64,000 bases of DNA. Source: Sinomonas albida. GTDB lineage: Bacteria; Actinomycetota; Actinomycetes; Actinomycetales; Micrococcaceae. Below the pieces are notes generated by a model. That model saw only the letters and a program-made list of their open reading frames with translations. It did no database searches and was not told the origin of the DNA. This document shows, piece by piece, positions 29,936 to 37,799 of this stretch (position 1 is the first letter of the stretch; the number at the start of each line of letters is the position of its first letter). The DNA lies in assembly GCF_004919045.1 (NCBI RefSeq), contig NZ_SWDW01000011.1:62001-126000 (forward strand), given 5' to 3'. A program made the position numbers and the translations under genes.

Positions 29936-29986
29936 CGCCGGGTCCACGACCCGCCAGATGACCACGAGCAATCAGAGGAGACATTC

Positions 29987-32626
29987 ATGAGCGACGAGAC
30001 CCCCGAGAATCCCGGCATCGGCGGCCCGGACGGCATGCCCACCGGACCGCTCGCGGAGGGCGCCCTCATCGATCGCGTCGAGCAGGTGGACCTGCAGACC
30101 GAGATGCAGCGTTCGTACCTCGACTACGCGATGGCCGTGATCGTGGGCCGCGCGCTGCCGGACGTGCGCGACGGACTCAAGCCCGTGCACCGCCGTGTCC
30201 TGTACGCGATGTTCGACGGCGGCTACCGCCCCGATCGCGGATTCAACAAGTGCGCCCGCGTGGTCGGCGACGTCATGGGCACCTATCACCCGCACGGTGA
30301 CATGGCGATCTACGACGCCCTCGTGCGCCTCATCCAGGACTGGGTCATGCGGTACCCGCTCGCGCTGGGCCAGGGGAACTTCGGCTCCCCCGGCAACGAC
30401 GGCGCCGCCGCCCCGCGGTACACCGAGACCAAGATGGCGCCGCTCGCAATGGAGATGGTCCGGGACATCGACGAGGAGACCGTCGACTTCCAGGACAACT
30501 ACGACGGCAAGAACCAGGAGCCGACGATCCTGCCGGCGCGGTTCCCGAACCTGTTGGTCAACGGGTCCTCCGGCATCGCGGTCGGCATGGCCACGAACAT
30601 CCCGCCGCACAACCTGCGCGAGGTGGCCGCCGGCGTCCAGTGGTACCTCGAGAATCCCGAGGCGAGCCGCGAGGAGCTGCTGGAGGAGCTGCTCAAGCTC
30701 GTCAAGGGTCCGGACTTCCCCACCGGCGCCACGATCTTGGGCCACCGCGGCATCGAGGAGGCCTACCGGACCGGCCGCGGCTCGATCACGATGCGCGCCG
30801 TGGTCAACGTCGAGGAGATCCAGGGCCGCACCTGCCTCGTCGTCACCGAGCTGCCCTACATGGCCAATCCGGACAACCTGGCCATCAAGATCGCCGAGCT
30901 CGTGAAGGACGGCAAGCTCCAAGGCATCGCCGATCTGCGCGACGAGACCTCGGGCCGTACCGGTCAGCGCCTCGTGATCGTCCTGAAGCGGGACGCCGTG
31001 GCGAAGGTCGTGCTCAACAACCTGTACAAGCACACGCAGCTGCAGGACAACTTCGCCGCGAACATGCTCGCGATCGTGGACGGCGTACCGCGCACGCTTT
31101 CGCTCGATGCGTTCGTGCGCCACTGGGTGGCGCACCAGATGGACGTCATCGTGCGCCGGACGCGTTTCCGGCTGCGCAAGGCCGAGGAGGAGATCCACAT
31201 CCTCCGCGGCCTCCTCAAGGCACTCGACATGCTCGACGAGGTCATCGCGCTGATCCGCCGCTCCCCCACGGTGGAGGAGGCCCGCGACGGTCTTATCGCG
31301 CTGCTCGACATCGACGAGCTCCAGGCCCGCGCGATCCTGGACATGCAGCTGCGCCGCCTCGCGGCCCTCGAGCGGCAGAAGATCCAGGACCGCAACGATG
31401 AGCTCGAGGCGCAGATCGCCGAGTACCACGCGATCCTCTCCGATCCGGCGCGCCAGCGGCAGATCATCTCCGAGGAGCTCAAGACCATCGTCGACAAGTA
31501 CGGCGATGATCGCCGGACCCGCATCCTCGCGGGCTTCGACGGCGAGATGAGCGTCGAGGACCTCATCCCCGAGGAGGAAGTGGTCGTCACGATCACGCGC
31601 GGCGGGTACGTGAAGCGGACCCGCAGCGACCAGTACCGCGCGCAGATCCGTGGCGGCAAGGGCGTGCGCGGCGCACAGCTGCGAGGCGACGACGTCGTGG
31701 AGCACTTCTTCGTCACGACGACTCACCACTGGCTGCTCTTCTTCACGAACCTCGGGCGCGTGTACAGGGCCAAGGCCTACGAGCTCGCCGAGGGCGGCCG
31801 CGACGCGAAGGGCCAGCATGTGGCCAACGTGCTCGCGTTCCAGCCGGACGAGCACATTGCCCAGGTGCTCGATCTGCGCGACTACCAGCAGGCGCCCTAC
31901 CTGGTCCTCGCGACCAAGCGCGGTCTCGTGAAGAAGACACGGCTCGAGGACTACGACACGAATCGTGCCGCCGGCGTCATCGCTATCAACCTCCGCGAGG
32001 ACGACGAGCTCGTGTCCGCGCAGCTTGTCAGTGAGACAGACGACCTCATGCTCGTCTCCCGCCAGGGCCAGTCCGTGCGCTTCACGGCGGACGATGACGC
32101 GCTGAGGCCCATGGGCCGTGCGACGAGCGGCGTGACCGGGATGAAGTTCCGTGAAGACGACGAACTGCTCGCGGCGGATGTCGTGACCGACGATTCGTTC
32201 GTGTTCATCGTCACCGACGGTGGGTACGCGAAGAAGACGGCCGTCGAGGAGTACCGTCGCCAGGGGCGCGGAGGCCTCGGCATCAAGGTCGGCAAGTACC
32301 AGGAGGGACGAGGCCACCTGCGCGGCGCGCTCATCGTGCACGACGAGGACGAGGTGCTCGTGGTCATGGGCGGGGGCAAGGTCGTGCGCTCCTCGGTGTC
32401 GGGTGTTCCCGCGACGGGCCGTGACACCATGGGCGTCATCTTCGCGCGTCCTGACGACGGGGATCGCATCATCGCAGTGGCGCGGAACTCCGAGCGAGGG
32501 CTCGTCGAGGAAGTGGAAGCCGACGCGGCCGCGGGCGGTACTGAGACCGCGGCCCACAGCACTGAGACTCCGGATGCCGTAACGTTGACCGGAGACTCTG
32601 TCGAGAACCCCGGAGGTAACGAGTGA
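29987..32626 (+). CDS. gyrA: DNA gyrase subunit A
   Basis: 879 residues. Catalytic Tyr145 lies in [10 protein letters not shown]; the DNA gate and coiled coil follow, then the six-bladed C-terminal wrap domain with blade motifs such as [19 protein letters not shown] (GyrA box). The quinolone pocket reads [12 protein letters not shown]: the position equivalent to E. coli Ser83 is Met106, while the acidic residue (Asp87 in E. coli) is kept as Asp110. The stop overlaps the start of the DUF3566 gene by 4 nt (GTGA). Confidence 0.97.
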   Translation: MSDETPENPGIGGPDGMPTGPLAEGALIDRVEQVDLQTEMQRSYLDYAMAVIVGRALPDVRDGLKPVHRRVLYAMFDGGYRPDRGFNKCARVVGDVMGTYHPHGDMAIYDALVRLIQDWVMRYPLALGQGNFGSPGNDGAAAPRYTETKMAPLAMEMVRDIDEETVDFQDNYDGKNQEPTILPARFPNLLVNGSSGIAVGMATNIPPHNLREVAAGVQWYLENPEASREELLEELLKLVKGPDFPTGATILGHRGIEEAYRTGRGSITMRAVVNVEEIQGRTCLVVTELPYMANPDNLAIKIAELVKDGKLQGIADLRDETSGRTGQRLVIVLKRDAVAKVVLNNLYKHTQLQDNFAANMLAIVDGVPRTLSLDAFVRHWVAHQMDVIVRRTRFRLRKAEEEIHILRGLLKALDMLDEVIALIRRSPTVEEARDGLIALLDIDELQARAILDMQLRRLAALERQKIQDRNDELEAQIAEYHAILSDPARQRQIISEELKTIVDKYGDDRRTRILAGFDGEMSVEDLIPEEEVVVTITRGGYVKRTRSDQYRAQIRGGKGVRGAQLRGDDVVEHFFVTTTHHWLLFFTNLGRVYRAKAYELAEGGRDAKGQHVANVLAFQPDEHIAQVLDLRDYQQAPYLVLATKRGLVKKTRLEDYDTNRAAGVIAINLREDDELVSAQLVSETDDLMLVSRQGQSVRFTADDDALRPMGRATSGVTGMKFREDDELLAADVVTDDSFVFIVTDGGYAKKTAVEEYRRQGRGGLGIKVGKYQEGRGHLRGALIVHDEDEVLVVMGGGKVVRSSVSGVPATGRDTMGVIFARPDDGDRIIAVARNSERGLVEEVEADAAAGGTETAAHSTETPDAVTLTGDSVENPGGNE

Positions 32627-33237
32627 GCACGCCCGAGAACGAGGGCCGTCCTGGCGGCTACCCTCAGGTGACCCCACCGGCCCGTCCCCCGCAGCGGCCG
32701 GCGGTGTCGCCGTCGTCGTCCGCCAACAGCCAGCCTCGCGGCGCCCAGCCCACCGTGGCCCAGCGCCCGGTGGGGCCCTCGGGGGCTGCGCGGCAGGGTC
32801 AGCGTCAGGGTACGCGCCCGCCTCTCGGTGGCGCGCCGACGCAGGGTCTCGTGCGCCCGGCACCGAAGGCCAAGCAGCGCCGCGCTCGCCTGCTCGTGAG
32901 CAAGGTCGATCCGTGGTCGGTGCTCAAGATGGCGTTCCTCCTCTCGGTGGCGCTCGGCATCGTGACGGTCGTCGCGTCGATCGTCCTATGGACGGTCCTC
33001 GACATCACGGGCATCTTCGACAAGATCAACGGCCTCCTCGGTGAGGTGGCCGGCTCGGAGAGCGGCGGATTCGACCTCAAGAAGGTCGCGTCGCTCGGTC
33101 AGGTCGCCTCATTCGCCACGATCATCGCCGTGGTGAACGTGGTGCTCCTCACGGCGCTTTCGATGCTGACGGCGGTGCTCTACAACATCGCGTCCGCGCT
33201 CGTCGGCGGCATCGGAGTGACCCTTACCGACGACTGA
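32623..33237 (+). CDS. DUF3566 membrane protein
   Basis: 204 residues from a GTG coupled to the gyrA stop. About 95 Pro/Gln/Arg-rich residues are followed by [32 protein letters not shown] and a second helix ([38 protein letters not shown]). This is the family invariably placed after gyrA in actinobacteria (mycobacterial Rv0007 type, proposed to interact with the division and elongation machinery). Biochemical role is unknown. Confidence 0.9.
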   Translation: MSTPENEGRPGGYPQVTPPARPPQRPAVSPSSSANSQPRGAQPTVAQRPVGPSGAARQGQRQGTRPPLGGAPTQGLVRPAPKAKQRRARLLVSKVDPWSVLKMAFLLSVALGIVTVVASIVLWTVLDITGIFDKINGLLGEVAGSESGGFDLKKVASLGQVASFATIIAVVNVVLLTALSMLTAVLYNIASALVGGIGVTLTDD

Positions 33238-33244
33238 TTCCGAT

Positions 33245-33274
33245 TTGGCCGGTGGCCCCGGGGTGCTGTAAAGT
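33245..33274 (+). promoter_or_regulatory. Candidate promoter of tRNA-Ile
   Basis: TTGGCC (33245-33250), 18-nt spacer, TAAAGT (33269-33274), 25 nt before the mature tRNA. Confidence 0.4.
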
Positions 33275-33299
33275 CTTATCTCGGCCCAAGGCCACATGG

Positions 33300-33373
33300 G
33301 GGCGTATAGCTCAGGCGGTTAGAGCGCTTCGCTGATAACGAAGAGGTCCCAGGTTCAAGTCCTGGTACGCCCA
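33300..33373 (+). tRNA. tRNA-Ile (GAT)
   Basis: 74 nt. Acceptor GGGCGTA / TACGCCC plus A73, D-arm GCTCAGGCGGTTAGAGC, anticodon stem-loop CTTCGCTGATAACGAAG with anticodon GAT, T-arm CCAGG-TTCAAGT-CCTGG. CCA is not encoded. Its position after gyrA is conserved in actinobacteria. Confidence 0.98.
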
Positions 33374-33403
33374 CGGAACCTGATTTCCGACGTGGAGGTG
33401 CTC

Positions 33404-33523
33404 GTGAAGAAGTTGATTGTTCTGGCAATCGCTGCTTTCGCGGGCGCCTTTCTTGTACGGAAGATTCAGGAGTCCGAAGCCCAGAAGAAGGTCTGGAGCT
33501 CGACGACGGACACCGTCGACTAG
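33404..33523 (+). CDS. DLW-39 family small protein
   Basis: 39 residues from a GTG with GGAGG upstream. A single hydrophobic helix (KKLIVLAIAAFAGAFLVRKI) is followed by a charged tail (QESEAQKKVWSSTTDTVD). Length and position between tRNA-Ile and tRNA-Ala identify the tiny membrane protein found behind gyrA in many actinobacteria. The name-giving DLW triplet reads KVW here. Function unknown. Confidence 0.8.
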   Translation: MKKLIVLAIAAFAGAFLVRKIQESEAQKKVWSSTTDTVD

Positions 33524-33542
33524 CTTCGGTCCGCGGGCACGC

Positions 33543-33615
33543 GGGGGCATGGCGCAATTGGTAGCGCACCTGCTTTGCAAGCAGGGGGTTAGGGGTTCGA
33601 GTCCCCTTGCCTCCA
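33543..33615 (+). tRNA. tRNA-Ala (TGC)
   Basis: 73 nt. Acceptor GGGGGCA / TGCCTCC (with one G-T pair) plus A73, D-arm GCGCAATTGGTAGCGC, anticodon stem-loop CCTGCTTTGCAAGCAGG with TGC, T-arm AGGGG-TTCGAGT-CCCCT. CCA is not encoded. Confidence 0.98.
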
Positions 33616-33629
33616 CCGCAAGATGAATG

Positions 33630-33670
33630 AAGGAAGCCAGGCGTTCTGAACGCCTGGCTTCCTTTGTTTT
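33630..33670 (+). terminator. Terminator after tRNA-Ala
   Basis: Long perfect inverted repeat AAGGAAGCCAGGCGTTC / GAACGCCTGGCTTCCTT followed by TGTTTT. Confidence 0.92.
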
Positions 33671-33762
33671 CCCCGGTCTGATGCTTGACAGATCGTTCAG
33701 CAGTCGCTTCATAATCATGAGGCATGAGGGGCGCTTGGCCGCTCTAACGATTGGGGGATGGC

Positions 33763-34353
33763 GTGAGCCAGGATCATCGGCCACGGGTGCTACGAGCACA
33801 GTCCAGCCGCGTCGTGGCGGTCTTCATCTGGTTGGCCTGCTGTGCATTAGTCGTCCTCTTGCTCAGCACGGGCGCCGCCGACGGCCTGCTCCGGTTCGGG
33901 GCTTGGGCGGCTCTGGCCGCCTGGGTCGGCTTCGCGGTCTTGTGGCAGCCGTGCATCGTGCTGGACGCGGACGGCATGACGATGGTGAATCCGTTGAAAA
34001 CCTACCGGGTTCCCTTTGCCCAGGTGTCCGATCTGAAGGTCGGGATGACGGTCGCGGTCGAGGCAGCCGGCAGGCGGTACACCAGCTGGGGCGGTCCGAC
34101 GCCGCGGGGGTCGTTCAGCGCGGGACGCGAATTCCAGCGCCGGAGCCAGATCCAGGTCCTGACGCCGACGGACGAGAGGCTGCCGGCACCCAGCGCAGTC
34201 GACCCGGACCGAGACTCGCTCCGTCGAGCGTGGGAAGAGGCGAAGCGGAATCCCGCCGCCCAGAGCGCGGCTCTGTCGGCGCGCTGGAACACCCTGAACA
34301 TCGTGGGTGGCATCGTGTGTCTGTTGCTGATCGGAGCCGCAGCGATCCGCTGA
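33763..34353 (+). CDS. PH-domain membrane protein
   Basis: 196 residues from the GTG at 33763 (GGGGGA just upstream); a TTG at 33751 is possible. Two N-terminal helices (VVAVFIWLACCALVVLLLSTG; LLRFGAWAALAAWVGFAVLW), a bacterial PH-like domain (CIVLDADGMTMVNPLKTYRVPFAQVSDLKV...SQIQVLTP), and a C-terminal helix (NIVGGIVCLLLIGAAAI). Actinobacterial family with unknown task; membrane-located. Neighbours give no functional hint. Confidence 0.7.
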   Translation: MSQDHRPRVLRAQSSRVVAVFIWLACCALVVLLLSTGAADGLLRFGAWAALAAWVGFAVLWQPCIVLDADGMTMVNPLKTYRVPFAQVSDLKVGMTVAVEAAGRRYTSWGGPTPRGSFSAGREFQRRSQIQVLTPTDERLPAPSAVDPDRDSLRRAWEEAKRNPAAQSAALSARWNTLNIVGGIVCLLLIGAAAIR

Positions 34354-34451
34354 GGGCGCCATGTGCAGGACGCTTGACAGGCCCGTTCAGGGGTTGCCGA
34401 ATGATGTGGGGGGAACTCTTGCCGCTCGAAGAAGCCGAGGGGAATGGCAGC

Positions 34452-34862
34452 ATGAGCCGAGGTCGTGGGGCCAAGGTGGTGGGGTCGCCGAATGGCCGCA
34501 GCGTTTCGACGAGATCTCGGCGGACCGGGAGCGCTGCAAGGCTCGCCCTCTCGGACAGCCTGATGACGACGGCGGGGCTCCTCCTATTGCCGTCGGCGCT
34601 GCTGGGCTATGACATCTGGCTCTTGGTAACCGGCCAGGCTGCCGGCATGACGCTGCTGGCCGGCGCTGCCGGGATCGTCTGCGCGCTGGGTGTTGTCTCG
34701 CTGGGAGCTGCCTCCCTGCTTGTCCGGCGACGGCGGCTCGCGGCAGCGGAAACAAGGGAGTCGCGCGGAGACTACGGCGACCTCGACCCCGACAGCCACC
34801 CCGAGCCACCTCTCCTAGGAGGCGGCCAGGGCAACGACACGTTCGGCTGGCCGCGAATCTGA
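34452..34862 (+). CDS. Small hypothetical membrane protein
   Basis: 136 residues. Basic N-terminus (MSRGRGAKVVGSPNGRSV), two hydrophobic segments (LMTTAGLLLLPSALLGYDIWLLVTG; MTLLAGAAGIVCALGVVSLGAASLLV), then RRRRLAAAETRESRGD and an acidic/Gly-rich tail. Positive-inside rule puts both ends in the cytosol. Not recognised beyond that; about 100 nt after the PH-domain gene and probably co-transcribed. Confidence 0.55.
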   Translation: MSRGRGAKVVGSPNGRSVSTRSRRTGSAARLALSDSLMTTAGLLLLPSALLGYDIWLLVTGQAAGMTLLAGAAGIVCALGVVSLGAASLLVRRRRLAAAETRESRGDYGDLDPDSHPEPPLLGGGQGNDTFGWPRI

Positions 34863-34884
34863 GCCGGCTCGCTAGCGGCTCGGT

Positions 34885-35190
34885 TCACTCCCCCTCGACC
34901 TCGGCGGGGTCCTCCACGGCTTGCGGGCTATCTTCGCGCGGAAGCAGGTAGTCCGTCCCGTCCTCGGACCGCACGACTTCGTACTCGCGTGCGACGGCGT
35001 CCATCGCGGCCTGGTCCGCAGGTCCCGGACTTCTGACCGGTCCGGGGTCCGGGGTACGCTCGGCGTCGCCGAAGAGCGCACCCAAACCCTGCGAGGACGG
35101 GGTGACCTCGCCGACGGCGGCCTTCCCGTCATCCGAGGGCCTGCGCACAGGCCTGCCAGGCTCCGGCTCAAGGTTTCGGCTGTTCTGCAT
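34885..35190 (-). CDS. Small acidic hypothetical protein
   Basis: 101 residues from the ATG at 35190 with GGAGAG just upstream. Hydrophilic and Pro/Asp/Glu-rich, probably disordered for its first 60 residues; the C-terminal part (AAMDAVAREYEVVRSEDGTDYLLPRED) may fold. No recognised domain. Converges with the preceding membrane protein (22 nt apart). Confidence 0.5.
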   Translation of the reverse strand: MQNSRNLEPEPGRPVRRPSDDGKAAVGEVTPSSQGLGALFGDAERTPDPGPVRSPGPADQAAMDAVAREYEVVRSEDGTDYLLPREDSPQAVEDPAEVEGE

Positions 35191-35280
35191 GGGCTCTCCT
35201 TCTTCGGGGCCAACGTGCCGGGCCGTATGGTTCCTGCCCTCAGGGTGTTGCCCCATCAGGACAGCGCGAGCATAATCTTT

Positions 35281-35309
35281 CTCGACAGTCGAGATACTCG
35301 ATGGTCGAG
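35281..35309. promoter_or_regulatory. Two tandem palindromes CTCGAnnGTCGAG
   Basis: CTCGACAGTCGAG (35281-35293) and CTCGATGGTCGAG (35297-35309), centres 16 bp apart, in the divergent spacer between the acidic protein and the secreted protein. Looks like a double operator bound cooperatively on nearly the same DNA face. Regulator not identified. Confidence 0.5.
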
Positions 35310-35399
35310 ATTCTAGTCGTTCGGCCGTCGATCGGAAATGGGGACTGCCTCGCCAATGAAAGTCAGGCCCGCCCGGGCCCCGAACTCTGGAGCAGAACA

Positions 35400-35972
35400 A
35401 TGCGCAATCGCCGCCTCGCCGCCACAGCAGTTTCAGCAGCAGCCCTAGCCTCGTCGATCCTCTTGGCCCCCGCCGCCCACGCGGACGCCGGAACACCCGC
35501 AGCCGAGTCCGGTCACGGGGCTACGACAGTGGTGCTGAACCCTTCGCTCGTGCCGGTTCTCACGAATACCCTCAAGGTTCGGCCCGTCGCCCCTGGACGT
35601 CTCAGTACTGCCGGCGGGACGGCTCGGCTGACCTTTCCCATCACCGACGTCGACGGCAGCGTCGTCGAACATGCCGGCGGACTCGAGTTCACCCCGGTCG
35701 GCGGCGGCCAGCTGCGCGTGACACGCTTCGACATCAACCTCGCCACCGGGGTGCTCGACGCGCGGGCACGTCTGGACGGCAAGCGCCTCCCGGGCCGGGT
35801 CGACCTCTTCCTCCTCGGCCCCGTCCAGCCGATCGACGGCAGGATCCCAGCCTGCGCCGGCACCCCTGCCGGGCTGACTCTGACCCCTGCTGCCGCCGCC
35901 GCACTCGGAGCCCCGTCCTTCGCCGGAGCCTTCGTCGGCGACGCGTGCGTCATCCCCGGCGGCGACGACTGA
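35400..35972 (+). CDS. Secreted hypothetical protein
   Basis: 190 residues. Clear signal peptide (MRNRRLAATAVSAAALASS... cleavage after AHA near residue 29). The mature part has beta-strand-like segments (TARLTFPITDVDGSVVEHAGGLEF, GQLRVTRFDINLATGVLDARARL, GRVDLFLLG) and two Cys (IPACAG and GDACVIP), able to form one disulfide. The HAGGLEF...LATGVLDA pattern recalls HtaA-like or related secreted beta domains, but I cannot assign the family. The tandem palindromes upstream suggest regulated expression. Confidence 0.6.
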   Translation: MRNRRLAATAVSAAALASSILLAPAAHADAGTPAAESGHGATTVVLNPSLVPVLTNTLKVRPVAPGRLSTAGGTARLTFPITDVDGSVVEHAGGLEFTPVGGGQLRVTRFDINLATGVLDARARLDGKRLPGRVDLFLLGPVQPIDGRIPACAGTPAGLTLTPAAAAALGAPSFAGAFVGDACVIPGGDD

Positions 35973-35987
35973 CCCACCCGGTCACGA

Positions 35988-36024
35988 GAGACGGGACTCC
36001 GCGACTGACTCGGAGTCCCGTCTC
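35988..36024. terminator. Hairpin after the secreted protein gene
   Basis: GAGACGGGACTCCG / CGGAGTCCCGTCTC, 14-bp perfect stem, 9-nt loop, no T-tract on the plus strand. Probably a bidirectional terminator between convergent genes. Confidence 0.6.
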
Positions 36025-36048
36025 GAAGGCACCCGAGGCTTGGCGGTC

Positions 36049-36088
36049 GTCGTTGGGGTCAGTGCGGCGTCGTTGGGATCAGTGCGGC
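36049..36088. repeat. Two tandem 20-bp repeats
   Basis: GTCGTTGGGGTCAGTGCGGC and GTCGTTGGGATCAGTGCGGC, head to tail, one mismatch, just beyond the stop of the leftward gene. Confidence 0.7.
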
Positions 36089-36107
36089 AATGTCGGGGCC
36101 TGCGGCC

Positions 36108-36518
36108 CTAGTCGAGTTCGGAGCCGTAGATGAATTCCTCGGCGTGGGCGACGGCCTTCTTGAAGGAGTCGTTGCGGAGGGCGACGGCGTGCTCGCTGGT
36201 GGGTGTCCCGTTGGCGATGGCTTCGGCGTAGGTGCCGAGGCCTGGTGGGCGTAAGACCCAAATTCCTCCGTGCGGGGGGAGGTAGAACACCGCGAACGAC
36301 CGGGCCGTCGGGTCGTCTTCCCAGACAGGGGCGACGGCGACGGCCGCACCGGTGTCGACGTTGATCCACTGCGCCCGGGGGCGGGGCTGGTCCGCCTCGT
36401 AGACGCTGGGGTCCAAGAATGGGGCGGTGCCAGGGCCCCACTTCTCCTCGAACCTCTCGTGGAAGACGGGGAAAAGGTTGTGGTCGTAGCGGCGCCAGGC
36501 GCCGCGTCCAGTGCTCAC
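36108..36518 (-). CDS. Hypothetical protein linked to Hsp20/J-domain genes
   Basis: 136 residues from a GTG. Sequence features: WRRYDHNLFPVFHERFEEKWG, AQWINVDTGAAVAVAPVWED, ARSFAVFYLPPHGGIWVLRPPG, then a helical C-terminus with FKKAVAHAEEFIYG. Looks like a small alpha/beta fold; no family recognised. It follows the J-domain gene by 24 nt on the same strand and is presumably in one operon with hsp20, so a stress-related or chaperone-associated role is inferred only from position. Confidence 0.6.
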   Translation of the reverse strand: MSTGRGAWRRYDHNLFPVFHERFEEKWGPGTAPFLDPSVYEADQPRPRAQWINVDTGAAVAVAPVWEDDPTARSFAVFYLPPHGGIWVLRPPGLGTYAEAIANGTPTSEHAVALRNDSFKKAVAHAEEFIYGSELD

Positions 36519-36542
36519 GGGTTCGTCCTTCCTTGCCTGCCA

Positions 36543-36866
36543 TCAGAGGAGCCACCGCCGGAACATCGCGCGGAGAGCATCGTCCAACGATTCATCGGGC
36601 CAGGCCGGCCTCGTCGGCCTGGGGAACTGGGCCCAGAGCGCCGCCTCGGCCCGGCGCAGGGCCTGGTCGTAGGCCTCCCGGCGGCGGGGATGGCTCAGGA
36701 CCGCGTAGGCCTCGAACACCCTGGCCAGCTCCGCGGGGTCGGCACGGTCCCGGTCCGGCCCGTCTGGATGGAGCTGCCGGACGAGGCGGCGGTAGGCTCG
36801 GCGGATCTCCTGCTGGGTAGCGGCACGGTCGACTCCCAGCACGGTGTAGAAGTCAGCGGCACCCAT
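36543..36866 (-). CDS. Short J-domain protein
   Basis: 107 residues. J-domain at about 5-70: DFYTVLGVDRAATQQEIRRAYRRLVRQLHPDG with the HPD motif that stimulates Hsp70 ATPase, then FEAYAVLSHPRRREAYDQAL. No Gly/Phe, zinc-finger or substrate domain, only about 35 extra residues (Trp/Arg/Pro-rich). It should be a co-chaperone directing DnaK to a special client. Between hsp20 (about 70 nt) and the unknown gene. Confidence 0.85.
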   Translation of the reverse strand: MGAADFYTVLGVDRAATQQEIRRAYRRLVRQLHPDGPDRDRADPAELARVFEAYAVLSHPRRREAYDQALRRAEAALWAQFPRPTRPAWPDESLDDALRAMFRRWLL

Positions 36867-36939
36867 CGCGACTCCAGATCCTGGTGGGCTCCTCGCCCCC
36901 GGGCAGGGCGAAGCTGCGTACCCTGCCCGGGCGCGGGGA

Positions 36940-37371
36940 TCAGGCGGCGATCTCCTTCTTCGACTTCGACGCCGTGACGGAGATCTTGCGCGGCTTGGCC
37001 CGCTCGGCAATCGGGATGCGCAGGGTCAGGACACCGTCGGCGTAGTCGGCCGTGACCTTCGAGGTCTCGAGCGAGTCACCCAGGATCAGCTCGCGGCCGA
37101 ATGTGCCGGCAGGGCGCTCGGCCGCGATGACCTCAGCCCCGTCGGGCCGGTGCGAGCTCCGCTCGGCGCGCACTGTCAGTACGTTCCGCTCGACGTCGAC
37201 ATCGATCGAATCGGGTGCCACCCCGGGCAGGTCGAACTCGACGACGAACTCGCCGTCCTGGCGCCAGGCCTCCATGGGCATGGTTGTGGGCCTCGAGACC
37301 GTACCGAAGACCTGCTCGGTCAGGCGGTCGAGGTCGCGGAAGGGATCGGTTCGCATCAGCATCGTTGCCAC
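36940..37371 (-). CDS. Small heat-shock protein Hsp20
   Basis: 143 residues. Alpha-crystallin domain at about 35-130: [43 protein letters not shown], and the hallmark [14 protein letters not shown] (A-x-x-x-GVLTLxIP). Short basic C-terminal tail (KSKKEIAA). ATP-independent holdase. Divergent from the HspR-like regulator; shared inverted repeat in the spacer. Confidence 0.93.
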   Translation of the reverse strand: MATMLMRTDPFRDLDRLTEQVFGTVSRPTTMPMEAWRQDGEFVVEFDLPGVAPDSIDVDVERNVLTVRAERSSHRPDGAEVIAAERPAGTFGRELILGDSLETSKVTADYADGVLTLRIPIAERAKPRKISVTASKSKKEIAA

Positions 37372-37411
37372 CTCCAGGCATTTCTCGATGTAGGGTCAGA
37401 TTATCTCTCGC

Positions 37412-37439
37412 CTGAGAGGCCTATTATGTACCTCTCAAG
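37412..37439. promoter_or_regulatory. Inverted repeat in the hsp20/hspR-like spacer
   Basis: CTGAGAGG-N11-CCTCTCAAG. Resembles the half-sites of the HspR operator HAIR (CTTGAG...CTCAAG) but with wider arm spacing than the classical 7 nt. Located about 55 nt before the regulator ATG and 40 nt before the hsp20 start, as expected for autorepression and hsp20 control. Confidence 0.5.
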
Positions 37440-37493
37440 ACGTAGATATAGTGGATCAAGCAGCGAACGTCAAGGGCAAGGAAAGGAGTGGGC

Positions 37494-37799
37494 ATGGTCC
37501 GCAGCCGCGACTCCTCCGATGCCGTGTATGCGATCTCCGTCGCCGCCGAGCTCTCCGGTCTGGGGCTCTCGAGCCTGCGCCTTTACGAGCGCAAGGGCCT
37601 GCTGACCCCCTCCCGCACCGGCGGTGGCACCCGACGGTATAGCGAGGACGACATGGAACGCCTTCACCGCATCGGCGAACTCGTCGAGATCGGGCTGAAC
37701 ATCGAAGGCATCCGGATGGTCCTCGAGCTCGAGGACGAGAACACGCGCCTTCGGGCCCAGCTCGCCGAGGCTCGCGCTCACCCGAAGGTGAACGAGTAG
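37494..37799 (+). CDS. MerR-family regulator, HspR-like
   Basis: 101 residues from an ATG with GAAAGGAG upstream. MerR helix-turn-helix: YAISVAAELSGLGLSSLRLYERKGLLTPSRT, then RRYSEDDMERLHRIGELVEIGLNIEGIRMVLELE and a short coiled tail. HspR represses heat-shock genes with DnaK as co-repressor in Streptomyces; here the probable target is the adjacent hsp20 unit. The last 22 nt overlap the end of the convergent dipZ-like gene. Confidence 0.82.
   Translation: MVRSRDSSDAVYAISVAAELSGLGLSSLRLYERKGLLTPSRTGGGTRRYSEDDMERLHRIGELVEIGLNIEGIRMVLELEDENTRLRAQLAEARAHPKVNE

Noticed and set aside
29972-32863. 963-codon open frame antisense to gyrA
   Set aside because: A shadow of the GC-rich third codon positions of gyrA; low-complexity Arg/His/Val/Asp-rich product, no start signal.
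34885-35496. Longer form of the acidic small protein starting at 35496
   Set aside because: The extension is Arg/Gly-rich and passes through the double operator; the ATG at 35190 has a Shine-Dalgarno.
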